Assembly: GCA_029256665.1 (NCBI GenBank)
Contig: JAQSXN010000240.1
Location: 1 to 6,398 of the forward strand
Direction: 5' to 3'
DNA length: 6,398 nucleotides
Source: Paenibacillus sp.
GTDB lineage: Bacteria > Bacillota > Bacilli > Paenibacillales > Paenibacillaceae
In this document: positions 1 through 5,809 of the stretch, in pieces
How positions within the stretch are numbered: the first letter of the stretch is position 1
How the letters are laid out: the number at the start of each line of letters is the position of its first letter
The notes under the pieces: model-generated
The model's database searches: none
What the model was told of the DNA's origin: nothing
What the model saw: only the letters and a program-made list of their open reading frames with translations
Program-made: the position numbers and the translations under genes

Positions 1-185
1 CCAGCGCTGTTCAAAATAACGTCGAATTCTGTTTGAGCTTCAGCTTCTGCAGCGCCGCCGCCAGCTGCTACTGCAACTGGAGCTGCAGCAGTTACGCCGA
101 ATTCTTCTTCGATTGCTTTCACGAGATCGTTCAGTTCAAGAACTGTCATACCTTTAATGGCTTCCAAGATTTGCTCTTTAGACAT
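1..185 (-). CDS. rplL: Ribosomal protein L7/L12, N-terminal part (cut by window edge)
   Basis: Reading from the ATG at 185 gives [20 protein letters not shown] and onward, 61 residues plus two bases before the window ends. L7/L12 forms the multi-copy stalk on the 50S subunit that recruits translation GTPases. Visible parts are the N-terminal dimerisation and L10-binding helices (about residues 1-30), the Ala/Gly-rich flexible hinge (about 32-50), and the first residues of the C-terminal domain (QTEFDVIL at 51-58). The family is about 120 residues long, so roughly half is missing, only because of the window edge. The start has a good Shine-Dalgarno sequence (CGGAGGT just upstream). It follows rplJ after 96 bp, the usual pairing, and should be co-transcribed with it under the L10 leader. 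Confidence 0.97.
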   Translation of the reverse strand, partial: MSKEQILEAIKGMTVLELNDLVKAIEEEFGVTAAAPVAVAAGGGAAEAEAQTEFDVILNSA

Positions 186-237
186 GGTATATACCTCCGA
201 ATGGTTTAGTTTTGTTGTGGTGTTGCTTATTACGATG

Positions 238-251
238 CCTGACCTGTCAGG
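238..251 (-). other. Small hairpin in the rplJ-rplL gap
   Basis: CCTGA and TCAGG are perfectly complementary around a 4-base loop, within the 96-bp gap between rplJ and rplL. No T-run follows, so it does not look like a terminator. It could influence mRNA processing or the higher translation of L12 relative to L10, but this is only inference from position. A 5-bp stem can also arise by chance. Confidence 0.35.
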
Positions 252-281
252 AGGGCACCGGTCTTGCCATAGAAGCTGGTA

Positions 282-785
282 TTAAGCGCTAGCTTCTTGT
301 TTCTCTCCAACCGCTTTAACCGCAAGCGCGAAGTTGCGAACTGGAGCTTGAAGCACGCTGAGGAGCATGGAGAGCAAACCTTCGCGGGAAGGAAGCTCTG
401 CAAGAGCCTTAATTTCTTCAGCGCTGACAACTTTACCTTCTACAACGCCGCCTTTCAATTTCAAGGCATCGTTCTTCTTGGCGAAGCTGTTCAGAATCTT
501 AGCCGGAGCAACAACGTCGTCGCCGCTGAATGCTACTGCCGTAGGTCCTGTAAGAATGTCGTTCAGCGACGTCAGGTCAGTACCTTCCGTAGCGCGGCGA
601 ACGAGCGAGTTTTTCAGAACTTGGAAGTCAACGCCCGCTTCGCGGAGTTGCTTACGCAGTTCAGTTACTTGCGCAACGTTCAATCCGCGATAATCGGCAA
701 TAACCGTGCTGGAGCTCGAAGTGAGCTTCGACGCGATAACGTTAACCGCATCTTGTTTCTCTTGGATGATCTTAGCGTTAGCCAA
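282..785 (-). CDS. rplJ: Ribosomal protein L10 (TTG start)
   Basis: L10 forms the base of the 50S stalk. It binds 23S rRNA and carries the L7/L12 dimers; the L10(L12)4 complex also binds its own leader RNA to repress the operon. The protein is 167 residues, normal for the family. The N-terminal rRNA-binding domain runs to about residue 130, including VIADYRGL at 28-35 and LKNSLVRRA at 57-65. The C-terminal helix that anchors L12 is about 135-167. I chose the TTG at 785 because the protein then begins [10 protein letters not shown] as in other Bacillales L10 proteins, and a GGGAGGTG Shine-Dalgarno lies 8 nt upstream. The reading frame stays open 33 codons further, to an ATG at 884, but that stretch runs through the leader hairpin and matches no known L10 sequence. 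Confidence 0.96.
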   Translation of the reverse strand: MANAKIIQEKQDAVNVIASKLTSSSSTVIADYRGLNVAQVTELRKQLREAGVDFQVLKNSLVRRATEGTDLTSLNDILTGPTAVAFSGDDVVAPAKILNSFAKKNDALKLKGGVVEGKVVSAEEIKALAELPSREGLLSMLLSVLQAPVRNFALAVKAVGEKQEASA

Positions 786-791
786 ACCGTA

Positions 792-799
792 CACCTCCC
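792..799 (-). promoter_or_regulatory. Shine-Dalgarno that fixes the rplJ TTG start
   Basis: GGGAGGTG on the minus strand ends 6 nt before the TTG (8 nt counted from its GGAGG core). No ATG with comparable spacing is present, so this site decides between the TTG at 785 and the longer open frame starting at 884. Confidence 0.8.
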
Positions 800-851
800 G
801 TTTAATTATACATGCCGTGAATACGATCGATTTCCTTCTCCATGGGTGCAT

Positions 852-882
852 GAGAAAGGCCTTCGCAGTCGTAGCGAAGGCC
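852..882 (-). terminator. Terminator-like hairpin in rplJ leader (candidate attenuator)
   Basis: On the minus strand GGCCTTCGC (882-874) and GCGAAGGCC (866-858) form a perfect 9-bp stem around a 7-base loop, followed directly by TTTCTC. It lies between the L10 leader core and the rplJ Shine-Dalgarno. In Bacillus subtilis, rplJL is known to be autoregulated by transcription attenuation in this leader, so this stem is the natural candidate for the terminator. The U-tract is short and interrupted, which leaves some doubt. A second small hairpin (856-836, TTCTC-ATG / CAT-G-GAGAA with loop CACC) follows immediately and may compete with it or add to it. Confidence 0.65.
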
Positions 883-900
883 ATGATGTCGTTATCAAGT

Positions 901-990
901 ACAAACGGCGAGGCCGCAACTTCATAAACGTATTATCATAACACCTCGGTAGGAAATTAAGCCCTTGCCGGGCACCTACTGTCTACGGTA
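901..990 (-). ncRNA. L10 leader (ribosomal protein L10 autoregulatory RNA)
   Basis: The 238-bp gap between rplA and rplJ contains the recognisable L10 leader core on the minus strand. It begins CCGTAGACAGTAGGTGCC (988-971) and has CCTACCGAGG at 953-944. GTAGG (979-975) pairs with CCTAC (953-949). Inside it GCCC (973-970) pairs with GGGC (964-961), leaving an asymmetric TTAATTT side loop like the L10-binding site. CGAGG (948-944) can pair with CCTCG (913-909), closing a second domain. From established knowledge, the L10(L12)4 complex binds this RNA and lowers rplJ-rplL expression; in B. subtilis this acts through termination. The recognition is from memory of the family consensus plus the drawn pairings, not from a covariance search. 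Confidence 0.85.
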
Positions 991-1023
991 TGCGTATTCG
1001 AATTTAGTGTCGTTTCCTTCGAC

Positions 1024-1716
1024 TTAGCGGTAGCTAGCAGTCGACACGCGAGCGCCAGGGCCCATTGTGGAGGAAACGGCGATGTTTTTCAGGTAAATGC
1101 CTTTGGCAGCAGCCGGTTTAGCGCGTACCAGGGCGTCGATCAGAGCTTTCAGGTTTTCGTTCAGTTTCTCAGCGTCGAACGAAACTTTGCCGATAGGAGC
1201 GTGGATTTGACCCGCTTTGTCCAGACGGTACTCGATCTTACCTGCTTTGATTTCTTGAACGGCCTTCGCAACGTCAAACGTTACGGTACCTGCTTTCGGG
1301 TTAGGCATAAGGCCTTTACCGCCCAGGATACGACCGAGCTTACCAACTTCAGCCATCATGTCCGGCGTTGCTACGCAAACGTCGAAGTCGAACCAGCCTT
1401 GTTGGATTTTGTTGATCATGTCCGCGTCGCCAACATAGTCAGCGCCTGCAGCTTCCGCTTCTTTCACTTTTTCGCCTTTTGCGAAAACGAGAACGCGTTT
1501 TGTTTTGCCCGTGCCATGCGGAAGTACGACAACGCCGCGTACCGCTTGGTCTTGTTTACGTGGGTCTACGCCCAGACGAACTGCTACTTCGACGGATTCG
1601 TCGAACTTAGCCGTCGCCGCTTTCTTCACAAGGTCGATCGCTTCAGCCGGCTCGTAAGTGGCTTCGCTGTCGATCAACTTGGCTGCTTCTACATATTTCT
1701 TGCCGTGTTTAGCCAT
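1024..1716 (-). CDS. rplA: Ribosomal protein L1
   Basis: L1 forms the mobile L1 stalk of the 50S subunit next to the E site and helps release deacylated tRNA. In several bacteria it represses its own operon by binding mRNA. The 230-residue length fits the family. The typical L1 signature [20 protein letters not shown] is at 125-144. The two-domain layout is visible: domain I at about 1-67 and 160-230, domain II between. The C-terminal region contains APIGKVSF (173-180) and [16 protein letters not shown] (206-221). The ATG at 1716 has a strong AAAGGAGGA Shine-Dalgarno. It is preceded by rplK across a 137-bp hairpin-rich gap and followed by the L10 leader. Confidence 0.98.
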   Translation of the reverse strand: MAKHGKKYVEAAKLIDSEATYEPAEAIDLVKKAATAKFDESVEVAVRLGVDPRKQDQAVRGVVVLPHGTGKTKRVLVFAKGEKVKEAEAAGADYVGDADMINKIQQGWFDFDVCVATPDMMAEVGKLGRILGGKGLMPNPKAGTVTFDVAKAVQEIKAGKIEYRLDKAGQIHAPIGKVSFDAEKLNENLKALIDALVRAKPAAAKGIYLKNIAVSSTMGPGARVSTASYR

Positions 1717-1744
1717 TGAAATTGTCCTCCTTTGTGGTTATAGC

Positions 1745-1844
1745 GGAGCGGTCTCCTAGGACCGATCCTCCCACCTCGCGAAGCCTAAGCTTCGCCAAGC
1801 GCGATGTCGCCTAAGACATCTTAGCCGTCCCGTCCCGATGGACG
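1745..1844 (-). other. Run of hairpins between rplK and rplA
   Basis: The 137-bp gap holds several adjacent inverted repeats. In order of transcription they are CGTCC/GGACG (1844-1831, 4-base loop); GATGTC/GACATC (1820-1803), which shares bases with the alternative CTAAG/CTTAG (1824-1811); GCGAAGC/GCTTCGC (1795-1778, loop TTAG); and GGAG-GAT-CGGTC paired with GACCG-CTCC (1771-1745), which has a 3-nt bulge and a 6-base loop. None is followed by a T-run, so terminators are unlikely. Structured leaders bound by L1 control L11-L1 operons in other bacteria, and these stems sit just ahead of the L1 start, so a role in L1 translation or mRNA processing is possible but not shown. Confidence 0.5.
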
Positions 1845-1853
1845 TTCAGACCA

Positions 1854-2279
1854 TTAATCGGCGATGGTGATACCCATGCTGCGAGCAGTACCTTCAACCA
1901 TACGCATTGCCGCCTCAACGGAAGCCGCGTTCAGGTCCTGCATTTTGGATTCCGCGATCTCGCGAACTTTGTCGCGTTTCACAGTTGCGACTTTCTTCTT
2001 GTTCGGTTCACCGGAACCCTTCTCGATACCAGCTGCTACGCGGAGCAATACTGCTGCCGGCGGCGTCTTCGTCTCGAATGTGAAGGAACGGTCCTCGAAT
2101 ACCGTGATCACGACTGGAATAATCAGACCTGCTTGATCCGCAGTACGAGCGTTGAACTCTTTACAGAACGCCATGATGTTGACGCCCGCTTGACCCAGTG
2201 CCGGACCGATTGGAGGAGCCGGATTCGCTTTGCCTGCAGGAACTTGCAGCTTGACCATCTTGATGACCTTTTTTGCCAT
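1854..2279 (-). CDS. rplK: Ribosomal protein L11
   Basis: L11 binds the GTPase-associated centre of 23S rRNA at the stalk base. It is the target region of thiostrepton-type antibiotics and is needed for RelA-type stringent signalling. The length of 141 residues is exactly typical. The N-terminal domain (about 1-70) has the proline-rich segment [20 protein letters not shown] at 19-38, whose PP at 22-23 is the region known to affect thiopeptide sensitivity. The C-terminal rRNA-binding domain (about 75-141) includes KTPPAAVLL and ends with SMGITIAD. The ATG at 2279 is preceded by AAGGAGGTG with 8 nt spacing. It lies 64 bp after nusG and leads into rplA. Confidence 0.98.
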   Translation of the reverse strand: MAKKVIKMVKLQVPAGKANPAPPIGPALGQAGVNIMAFCKEFNARTADQAGLIIPVVITVFEDRSFTFETKTPPAAVLLRVAAGIEKGSGEPNKKKVATVKRDKVREIAESKMQDLNAASVEAAMRMVEGTARSMGITIAD

Positions 2280-2342
2280 GATTCACACCTCCTTGCCCTG
2301 ATATACAAACGTGCGATAGCGCGCTTGCTCCGGAAACCGGAT

Positions 2343-2372
2343 ATTATATCTTCTCCACTTGAGTGTAGTCCA
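2343..2372 (-). promoter_or_regulatory. Candidate promoter for rplK overlapping the end of nusG
   Basis: On the minus strand a perfect TATAAT (2348-2343) overlaps the nusG stop codon. TGGACT (2372-2367) lies 18 nt upstream and matches the -35 consensus at 4 of 6 positions. A start near 2336 would give a leader of about 55-60 nt carrying a small TCCGG-TTT-CCGGA stem (2341-2329). The -35 box and spacing are imperfect, and the hexamer lies where the stop codon forces TAA, so chance is possible. Confidence 0.4.
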
Positions 2373-2877
2373 GCTCAAGAGGGGTTTCCCTTCCAAACAT
2401 GTTGACATGAACCTTCAGCTTCGCCTTGTCGAGCAGAATTTCTTCTACCGAACCGACAAAATCCGCGAAAGGTCCAACTTTGACGCGTACCGTTTCCTTC
2501 AGATCGAATTCGATCTTCGGCTTAGGCTCTTCCATGCCCATGTGTTTCAGAATCTGATCCACTTCGTCAGGCAGTAGAGCGGTAGGCTTGGAACCCGATC
2601 CCGTCGATCCTACGAATCCCGTTACGCCCGGCGTATTGCGAACAACGTACCACGAATCGTCGGTCTGAACCATCTCCACAAGAACGTAGCCAGGGTAGAC
2701 TTTGCGTTGAACGGTCTTTTTCTTCCCGTCCTTCTCTACCACTTCGTCCTCCATGGGAACGAGCACGCGGAAGATCTTGTCTTCCATGCCCATCGATTCA
2801 ACCCGGCGCTCCAAGTTGGTTTTCACCTTGTTCTCGTAGCCGGAGTAAGTGTGCACGACGTACCATCTTTTTTCCAT
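2344..2877 (-). CDS. nusG: Transcription termination/antitermination factor NusG
   Basis: NusG binds RNA polymerase and modulates elongation, pausing and termination. The 177-residue protein has the NGN domain at about 1-115, with WYVVHTYSGYENKVK at 5-19 and the RNTPGVTGFVG segment at 80-90. It ends in a C-terminal KOW domain around 128-177 (VRVKVGPFADFVGSVEEI). Asn81 and Thr82, which in Bacillus subtilis NusG contact the non-template strand to promote pausing, are present at the same numbers. I chose the ATG at 2877 over the adjacent GTG at 2880, because AAAGGTGG then has about 7 nt spacing and the protein begins MEKRWYVVH as in relatives. It follows secE after 24 nt and shares its transcript. 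Confidence 0.97.
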   Translation of the reverse strand: MEKRWYVVHTYSGYENKVKTNLERRVESMGMEDKIFRVLVPMEDEVVEKDGKKKTVQRKVYPGYVLVEMVQTDDSWYVVRNTPGVTGFVGSTGSGSKPTALLPDEVDQILKHMGMEEPKPKIEFDLKETVRVKVGPFADFVGSVEEILLDKAKLKVHVNMFGRETPLELDYTQVEKI

Positions 2878-2901
2878 CACAAATCCACCTTTGGTCCCTT
2901 A

Positions 2902-3111
2902 TTAGACAATGAGTTGAACCAATTCAGAGATTCCGATGTCAAGAAGCCAGAAGTAAATCGTCACAGCGACAACTGTCAGCAAGACGACGATGGAATAGCT
3001 CGTCAACTCCTTACGACTTGGCCAGCGAACCTTCTTCAGTTCCGCCCAGCTGTCGGCAAAAAAACTAAACGTCGTTCCAAAGCCTTGCTTCAGTTTGGCC
3101 AAAAATGTCAC
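2902..3111 (-). CDS. secE: Preprotein translocase subunit SecE (GTG start)
   Basis: SecE is the small essential clamp subunit of the SecYEG channel in the cytoplasmic membrane. The predicted protein has 69 residues, typical of the short single-span Gram-positive form. An amphipathic segment with the conserved ELKKVRWPSRKEL is at 24-36, followed by one hydrophobic transmembrane helix at about 39-59 (YSIVVLLTVVAVTIYFWLLD). The start is a GTG at 3111 with a TTGGAGGTG Shine-Dalgarno 7 nt upstream; no ATG fits. It sits 18 nt after rpmG and 24 nt before nusG, the standard arrangement, so the three are probably one transcription unit. Confidence 0.97.
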   Translation of the reverse strand: MTFLAKLKQGFGTTFSFFADSWAELKKVRWPSRKELTSYSIVVLLTVVAVTIYFWLLDIGISELVQLIV

Positions 3112-3129
3112 GGTTACACCTCCAATGGA

Positions 3130-3279
3130 CTATCTCGTCTCGCGATGAGGAGTCTGCTCGTTACAAAACTTGCAAAACTTCTTCAACTCGATGCGGTCGG
3201 GGTGATTACGCTTGTTCTTGGTCGTCGCATAGTTTCTTTGTTTGCAGTTTGTGCATGCCAACGTGATGATTACTCGCAC
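3130..3279 (-). CDS. rpmG: Ribosomal protein L33, zinc-binding form (GTG start)
   Basis: A 49-residue frame, [20 protein letters not shown] and onward, ends with TPHRETR and a TAG at 3130. It is L33 of the 50S subunit, bound near the E site. It carries two CxxC pairs, C9/C12 and C36/C39, making a zinc ribbon, so it is the zinc-dependent (C+) type; many Bacillales also keep a cysteine-free paralogue used when zinc is scarce. The length matches the family. The GTG at 3279 has GGGAGGTG upstream with a slightly long spacing (10 nt from the GGAGG core). Its place directly before secE-nusG is the usual one. The region under 50 codons could easily be missed by automatic gene finding. Confidence 0.95.
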   Translation of the reverse strand: MRVIITLACTNCKQRNYATTKNKRNHPDRIELKKFCKFCNEQTPHRETR

Positions 3280-3370
3280 CCGAATTACACCTCCCGAACT
3301 GCTAAAAAATACGAATCACGAAACTCTATGGTAAAGTTTATTGATTCCAAACACATTCCCTCGGCCAAAC

Positions 3371-3393
3371 AAAAAAAACCCGTTTTCAGGCCT
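3371..3393 (-). terminator. Weak terminator-like stem with eight T's
   Basis: On the minus strand AGGCCTG (3393-3387) can pair with CGGGTTT (3382-3376) around an AAAA loop, using three G-U pairs. The T-run is eight T's at 3378-3371, of which the first three also form the stem base. It could end transcripts coming from sigH. However, it lies just at the expected start of the rpmG transcript, too close to act on transcripts that begin there. The stem is weak, so the call rests mainly on the T-run. Confidence 0.4.
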
Positions 3394-3401
3394 ACCTAAA
3401 C

Positions 3402-3430
3402 ACTTTATCACATGGCATATTCCGTGTCAA
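3402..3430 (-). promoter_or_regulatory. Sigma-A-type promoter of rpmG-secE-nusG
   Basis: A perfect TTGACA -35 box (3430-3425) is separated by 17 nt from TAAAGT (3407-3402, 4 of 6 matches). The -10 box is preceded by TGA, giving an extended -10 (TGn). The start would be near 3396, leaving a leader of about 115 nt before rpmG. It is the best promoter in the 360-bp gap after sigH. Confidence 0.75.
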
Positions 3431-3515
3431 CGCATTAGCCCTGCAACCAACCCTGCGAATTATTGGCATCGTTCTCTGAATTCTATCAGTATAGCCCGTT
3501 TTTCTCGACATAAAC

Positions 3516-3570
3516 CAATGGACTGTCTTTACCCCCTGAACCGTATTCAGACGGCAAAGACAGTCCATTG
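3516..3570 (-). repeat. 55-nt near-perfect hairpin downstream of sigH
   Basis: CAATGGACTGTCTTT (3570-3556) has an exact 15-base inverted copy at 3530-3516, with an inner CTGAA/TTCAG stem (3550-3546 with 3540-3536) and a TACGG loop. On the minus-strand RNA the 5 bases between the two stems also pair, apart from one G-G mismatch, because two positions become G-U pairs. This gives 24 pairs in all. The plus-strand RNA would have three mismatches there. The structure therefore fits a minus-strand transcript, i.e. the sigH 3' region. No T-run follows (GTTTATG), so it is not a typical intrinsic terminator. A smaller GCCGG-GCTT-CCGGC stem is at 3613-3600. The rest of the 3280-3639 gap holds the promoter and T-run listed separately and no credible gene. 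Confidence 0.75.
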
Positions 3571-3639
3571 TCTGGTCGACAACGTCGAATTCCGCAGTTG
3601 CCGGAAGCCCGGCCGTTCTCGACTATGCGGCGAAGAAAG

Positions 3640-4293
3640 CTAAAGTCCGCCGAAATCCCTGATCTCCAAATACTTCTCGAGCTTGCGCTTCACGCGCTGC
3701 AGCGCGTTATCGATCGACTTCACGTGGCGGTCCAGATCGACGGCGATTTCCTGATAGGATCTCCCATCCAGATACAACATCAAGACCTTGCGTTCCAGAT
3801 CGCTTAGAATTTCGGCCATCTTGTCTTCAAGTCCGATGAATTCTTCCTGGTTAATGATCAGCTCTTCGGGGTCGGATACGCGGGTGCCGCAGATGACGTC
3901 CAGCAGCGTCCGGTCTGAATCCTCGTCGTAGATAGGCTTGTCCAGAGAAACGTAGGAATTGAGGGGGATATGCTTCTGTCTAGTGGCCGTCTTGATCGCG
4001 GTAATGATCTGCCTCGTAATGCAGAGCTCCGCGAATGCCTTGAAGCTCGCCAGCTTGTCGCCCTTGAAATCTCTGATCGCCTTGTACAGGCCGATCATCC
4101 CTTCTTGGACGATATCCTCGCGGTCGGCTCCGATCAGAAAGTAAGAACGGGCCTTCGCGCGTACGAAGTTCTTATATTTATTTATCAAATATTCCAGCGC
4201 CATGCTGTCGCCGTTACGGACCGCTTCTACGATATCCTCGTCCGTACTGCTTTCATATTCGAGCGTACTCCATTCTTTGAGGTCGTAACTCAC
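3640..4293 (-). CDS. sigH: RNA polymerase sigma-H factor (GTG start)
   Basis: SigH (Spo0H) directs RNA polymerase to early stationary-phase, competence and sporulation genes. The 217-residue protein is nearly collinear with the Bacillus subtilis factor. Region 2 spans about 30-108, with the core-binding segment around DREDIVQEGMIGLYKAIRDF (57-76) and the -10 recognition helix around CITRQIITAIKTATRQKH (91-108). Region 4 is at about 163-210, with its helix-turn-helix RSYQEIAVDLDRHVKSIDNA at 178-197. The N-terminal 25 residues differ from B. subtilis, as is normal. The start is a GTG at 4293, 8 nt after a GGAGG core. Its own promoter lies in the 195-bp gap upstream. In B. subtilis AbrB represses sigH; the AT-rich upstream region is compatible with that, but no site can be shown. 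Confidence 0.97.
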   Translation of the reverse strand: MSYDLKEWSTLEYESSTDEDIVEAVRNGDSMALEYLINKYKNFVRAKARSYFLIGADREDIVQEGMIGLYKAIRDFKGDKLASFKAFAELCITRQIITAIKTATRQKHIPLNSYVSLDKPIYDEDSDRTLLDVICGTRVSDPEELIINQEEFIGLEDKMAEILSDLERKVLMLYLDGRSYQEIAVDLDRHVKSIDNALQRVKRKLEKYLEIRDFGGL

Positions 4294-4357
4294 ACACTAT
4301 CCCTCCGGCCTGCAAGGCGTACACCGCGCTAGATTCTGTAGCTAGAAACATAGAGTC

Positions 4358-4387
4358 AGTATACATTATGTAACCTTACAACGTCAA
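4358..4387 (-). promoter_or_regulatory. Sigma-A-type promoter of sigH
   Basis: TTGACG (4387-4382, 5 of 6) and TATACT (4363-4358, 5 of 6) are 18 nt apart on the minus strand, within the only sizeable gap upstream of sigH. Transcription would begin near 4351, giving a leader of about 58 nt. The rest of the 4294-4488 gap is AT-rich around 4400-4440 and has no clear terminator for the upstream genes. A weaker alternative is TCGACG (4463-4458) with CATAAT (4441-4436). Confidence 0.7.
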
Positions 4388-4488
4388 CAGAACCGGGCCC
4401 CGAAAGTTATCGTATTTCTAGCAAAATTGTAACATTATGACACGATTTAGGACGACGTCGAACTCCGCGGAGCCTTATAACGCATCCC

Positions 4489-5019
4489 TTACTTCTCGCC
4501 GCGGCGAAGACGCTCCAGCTTGCTCCACACATCGAGGCTCACGTTCTCGTCGACCGAGTTCCGGCGCATCGGCTTCTCTTCCCGCTCCCGGATGTTCTGC
4601 TCGATGAGCTTGCGGTTCTGGTTGATGTCGATCAGCAGCTCGCGCGCCGACAAGCGGAGCGCGCCCTTGCCGAAGGCGACGTGCTGCTCGACCAGATCCG
4701 AAGTCGCGACGTAGATGCTTCTTCTTCGGGCCATGAGCTCGCCGCACAGCCGCTCGATGCACTCGTCCGCCGTCTCCTTCTCCTTCGTATACACGACCGT
4801 CAGCTTATGCTGCTTGTACGTCGCCCCGAGTCCGGGCACCTGATGCGCGTCGAAGACGACGTAAACCTGCATCCCGGAGAACCCCTGATAATCGGCCAGC
4901 ATATCCAGGAGCTTGTCCCGGGCATCCTCCAGATCCGCCTCCTTCAGCTTCTCCAGAACCGGCCACGCTCCTATCATATTATAGCCGTCGACGAGGAGCA
5001 CATCATTCGGCCGATTCAT
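4489..5019 (-). CDS. rae1: NYN-domain ribosome-associated endoribonuclease Rae1 (YacP)
   Basis: This 176-residue protein matches the YacP/Rae1 family, PIN-like (NYN) nucleases. B. subtilis Rae1 enters the ribosomal A site and cleaves mRNA in a translation-dependent way. The N-terminal motif VLLVDGYNMIGAWP (7-20) and VVFDAH (54-59), KEKETADECIE (79-89) and VATSDLVEQ (104-112) supply the conserved acidic residues D11, D57, D85 and D108 expected to bind metal. SARELL at about 124-129 is also typical. The C-terminal tail (about 140-176) is highly charged. The ATG at 5019 lies 2 nt after the rlmB stop with only a weak Shine-Dalgarno, so translation is probably coupled to rlmB. Identification is from sequence recall; the substrate here is unknown. 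Confidence 0.9.
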   Translation of the reverse strand: MNRPNDVLLVDGYNMIGAWPVLEKLKEADLEDARDKLLDMLADYQGFSGMQVYVVFDAHQVPGLGATYKQHKLTVVYTKEKETADECIERLCGELMARRRSIYVATSDLVEQHVAFGKGALRLSARELLIDINQNRKLIEQNIREREEKPMRRNSVDENVSLDVWSKLERLRRGEK

Positions 5020-5021
5020 CG

Positions 5022-5783
5022 CTACACGCCCCGTCTCTGCCTGACAACCTCATACATAAGTACGCCCGCGGCCACCGAAGCGTTAAGCGAGTTGAGTTTT
5101 CCGAGCATCGGGAGCTTAACGAGAAAATCGCATTTTTCTTTAATCAGCCGCCCCATGCCCTTGCTCTCGTTGCCGATGACGATAGCGAGCGGCATGTCGA
5201 ATTTGGACTTGTACACGTCCTGCGCGGCCGACACGTCCGTGCCCGCTACCCATACGCCCGCTTCCTTCAGCTTCTCGATCGTCTGCGCGAGATTCGTCAC
5301 GCGCGCGACGGCGACATGCTCGGCGGCGCCCGCCGACGTCTTAAGCACGGTAGCGGTCAGGCTGGCCGAACGGCGCTTCGGAATGATGACGCCGTGCACG
5401 CCGGTGCATTCGGACGTCCGCAGGATGGAGCCTAAGTTATGGGGATCCTCGATCTCGTCGAGCACGAGAATAAACGGCGTCTCTCCCCGGTCTTTGGCGA
5501 TGGCCAGGATGTCGTCCACCTCGACGTAGTCGAACGCCGCCGCTTGCGCGATAACGCCTTGATGCGCGACGCCGGACGCCATCGCGTCGAGCTTGCGTTT
5601 GTCCACGAACTGCACGACGATGCCCAGCTTCTTGGCCTCCGCCGTAATCGGCGCCGTCATGCTTTTCTGCGCGCCTTCGGCGATCCAGATTTTATTGATT
5701 TCCCGTCCCGAGCGAAGCGCCTCCAGCACGGGATGTTTCCCGGCGATGATCTCTTCTTCTTGCCCTATCTGTTGTTCGGACAT
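5022..5783 (-). CDS. rlmB: 23S rRNA 2'-O-methyltransferase RlmB (TrmH/SPOUT family)
   Basis: RlmB methylates the ribose of a P-loop guanosine (G2251 in E. coli numbering) using S-adenosylmethionine. The 253-residue protein has an N-terminal RNA-binding domain (about 10-80), with IIAGKHPVLEAL at 12-23 and GVAHQGVIA at 71-79. The C-terminal SPOUT domain carries motif 1 (DEIEDPHNLGSILRT, 109-123, with catalytic-type N116 and R122), motif 2 (IVIGNESKGMG, 201-211) and motif 3 (LNSLNASVAAGVLMYE, 230-245), which form the knotted cofactor site. I chose the ATG at 5783 because AAGGAGG lies just upstream and the protein then starts at family-like length. The open frame extends 35 more codons into mrnC without a Shine-Dalgarno. 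It is commonly annotated yacO in Bacillus. Confidence 0.94.
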   Translation of the reverse strand: MSEQQIGQEEEIIAGKHPVLEALRSGREINKIWIAEGAQKSMTAPITAEAKKLGIVVQFVDKRKLDAMASGVAHQGVIAQAAAFDYVEVDDILAIAKDRGETPFILVLDEIEDPHNLGSILRTSECTGVHGVIIPKRRSASLTATVLKTSAGAAEHVAVARVTNLAQTIEKLKEAGVWVAGTDVSAAQDVYKSKFDMPLAIVIGNESKGMGRLIKEKCDFLVKLPMLGKLNSLNASVAAGVLMYEVVRQRRGV

Positions 5784-5809
5784 GATAGTCCTCCTTCGTT
5801 CTTGCTTGA

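Noticed and set aside
297..941. A 214-codon open frame on the plus strand opposite rplJ and its leader
   Set aside because: It is antisense to a certain gene, has no Shine-Dalgarno or recognisable domain, and runs across the L10 leader; it is a frame shadow.
3488..3517. TATACT (3493-3488) as a second promoter after the long hairpin
   Set aside because: The best upstream hexamers at workable spacing match the -35 consensus at only 2-3 of 6 positions.
3341..3643. A 100-codon plus-strand frame across the sigH-rpmG gap
   Set aside because: It begins with TTG without a Shine-Dalgarno, crosses the long hairpin, promoter and T-run, and has a composition unlike a real protein.
4341..4422. 8-bp inverted repeat GCTAGAAA/TTTCTAGC flanking the sigH promoter, 74 bp apart (about seven helical turns)
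   Set aside because: Tempting as a looping operator, but an 8-bp match within a 195-bp gap is fairly likely by chance and no known regulator site fits.
4681..5529. A 282-codon open frame on the plus strand opposite rae1 and rlmB
   Set aside because: It arises from the GC-rich codon use of the two genes beneath it, spans their junction, and resembles no family I recognise.
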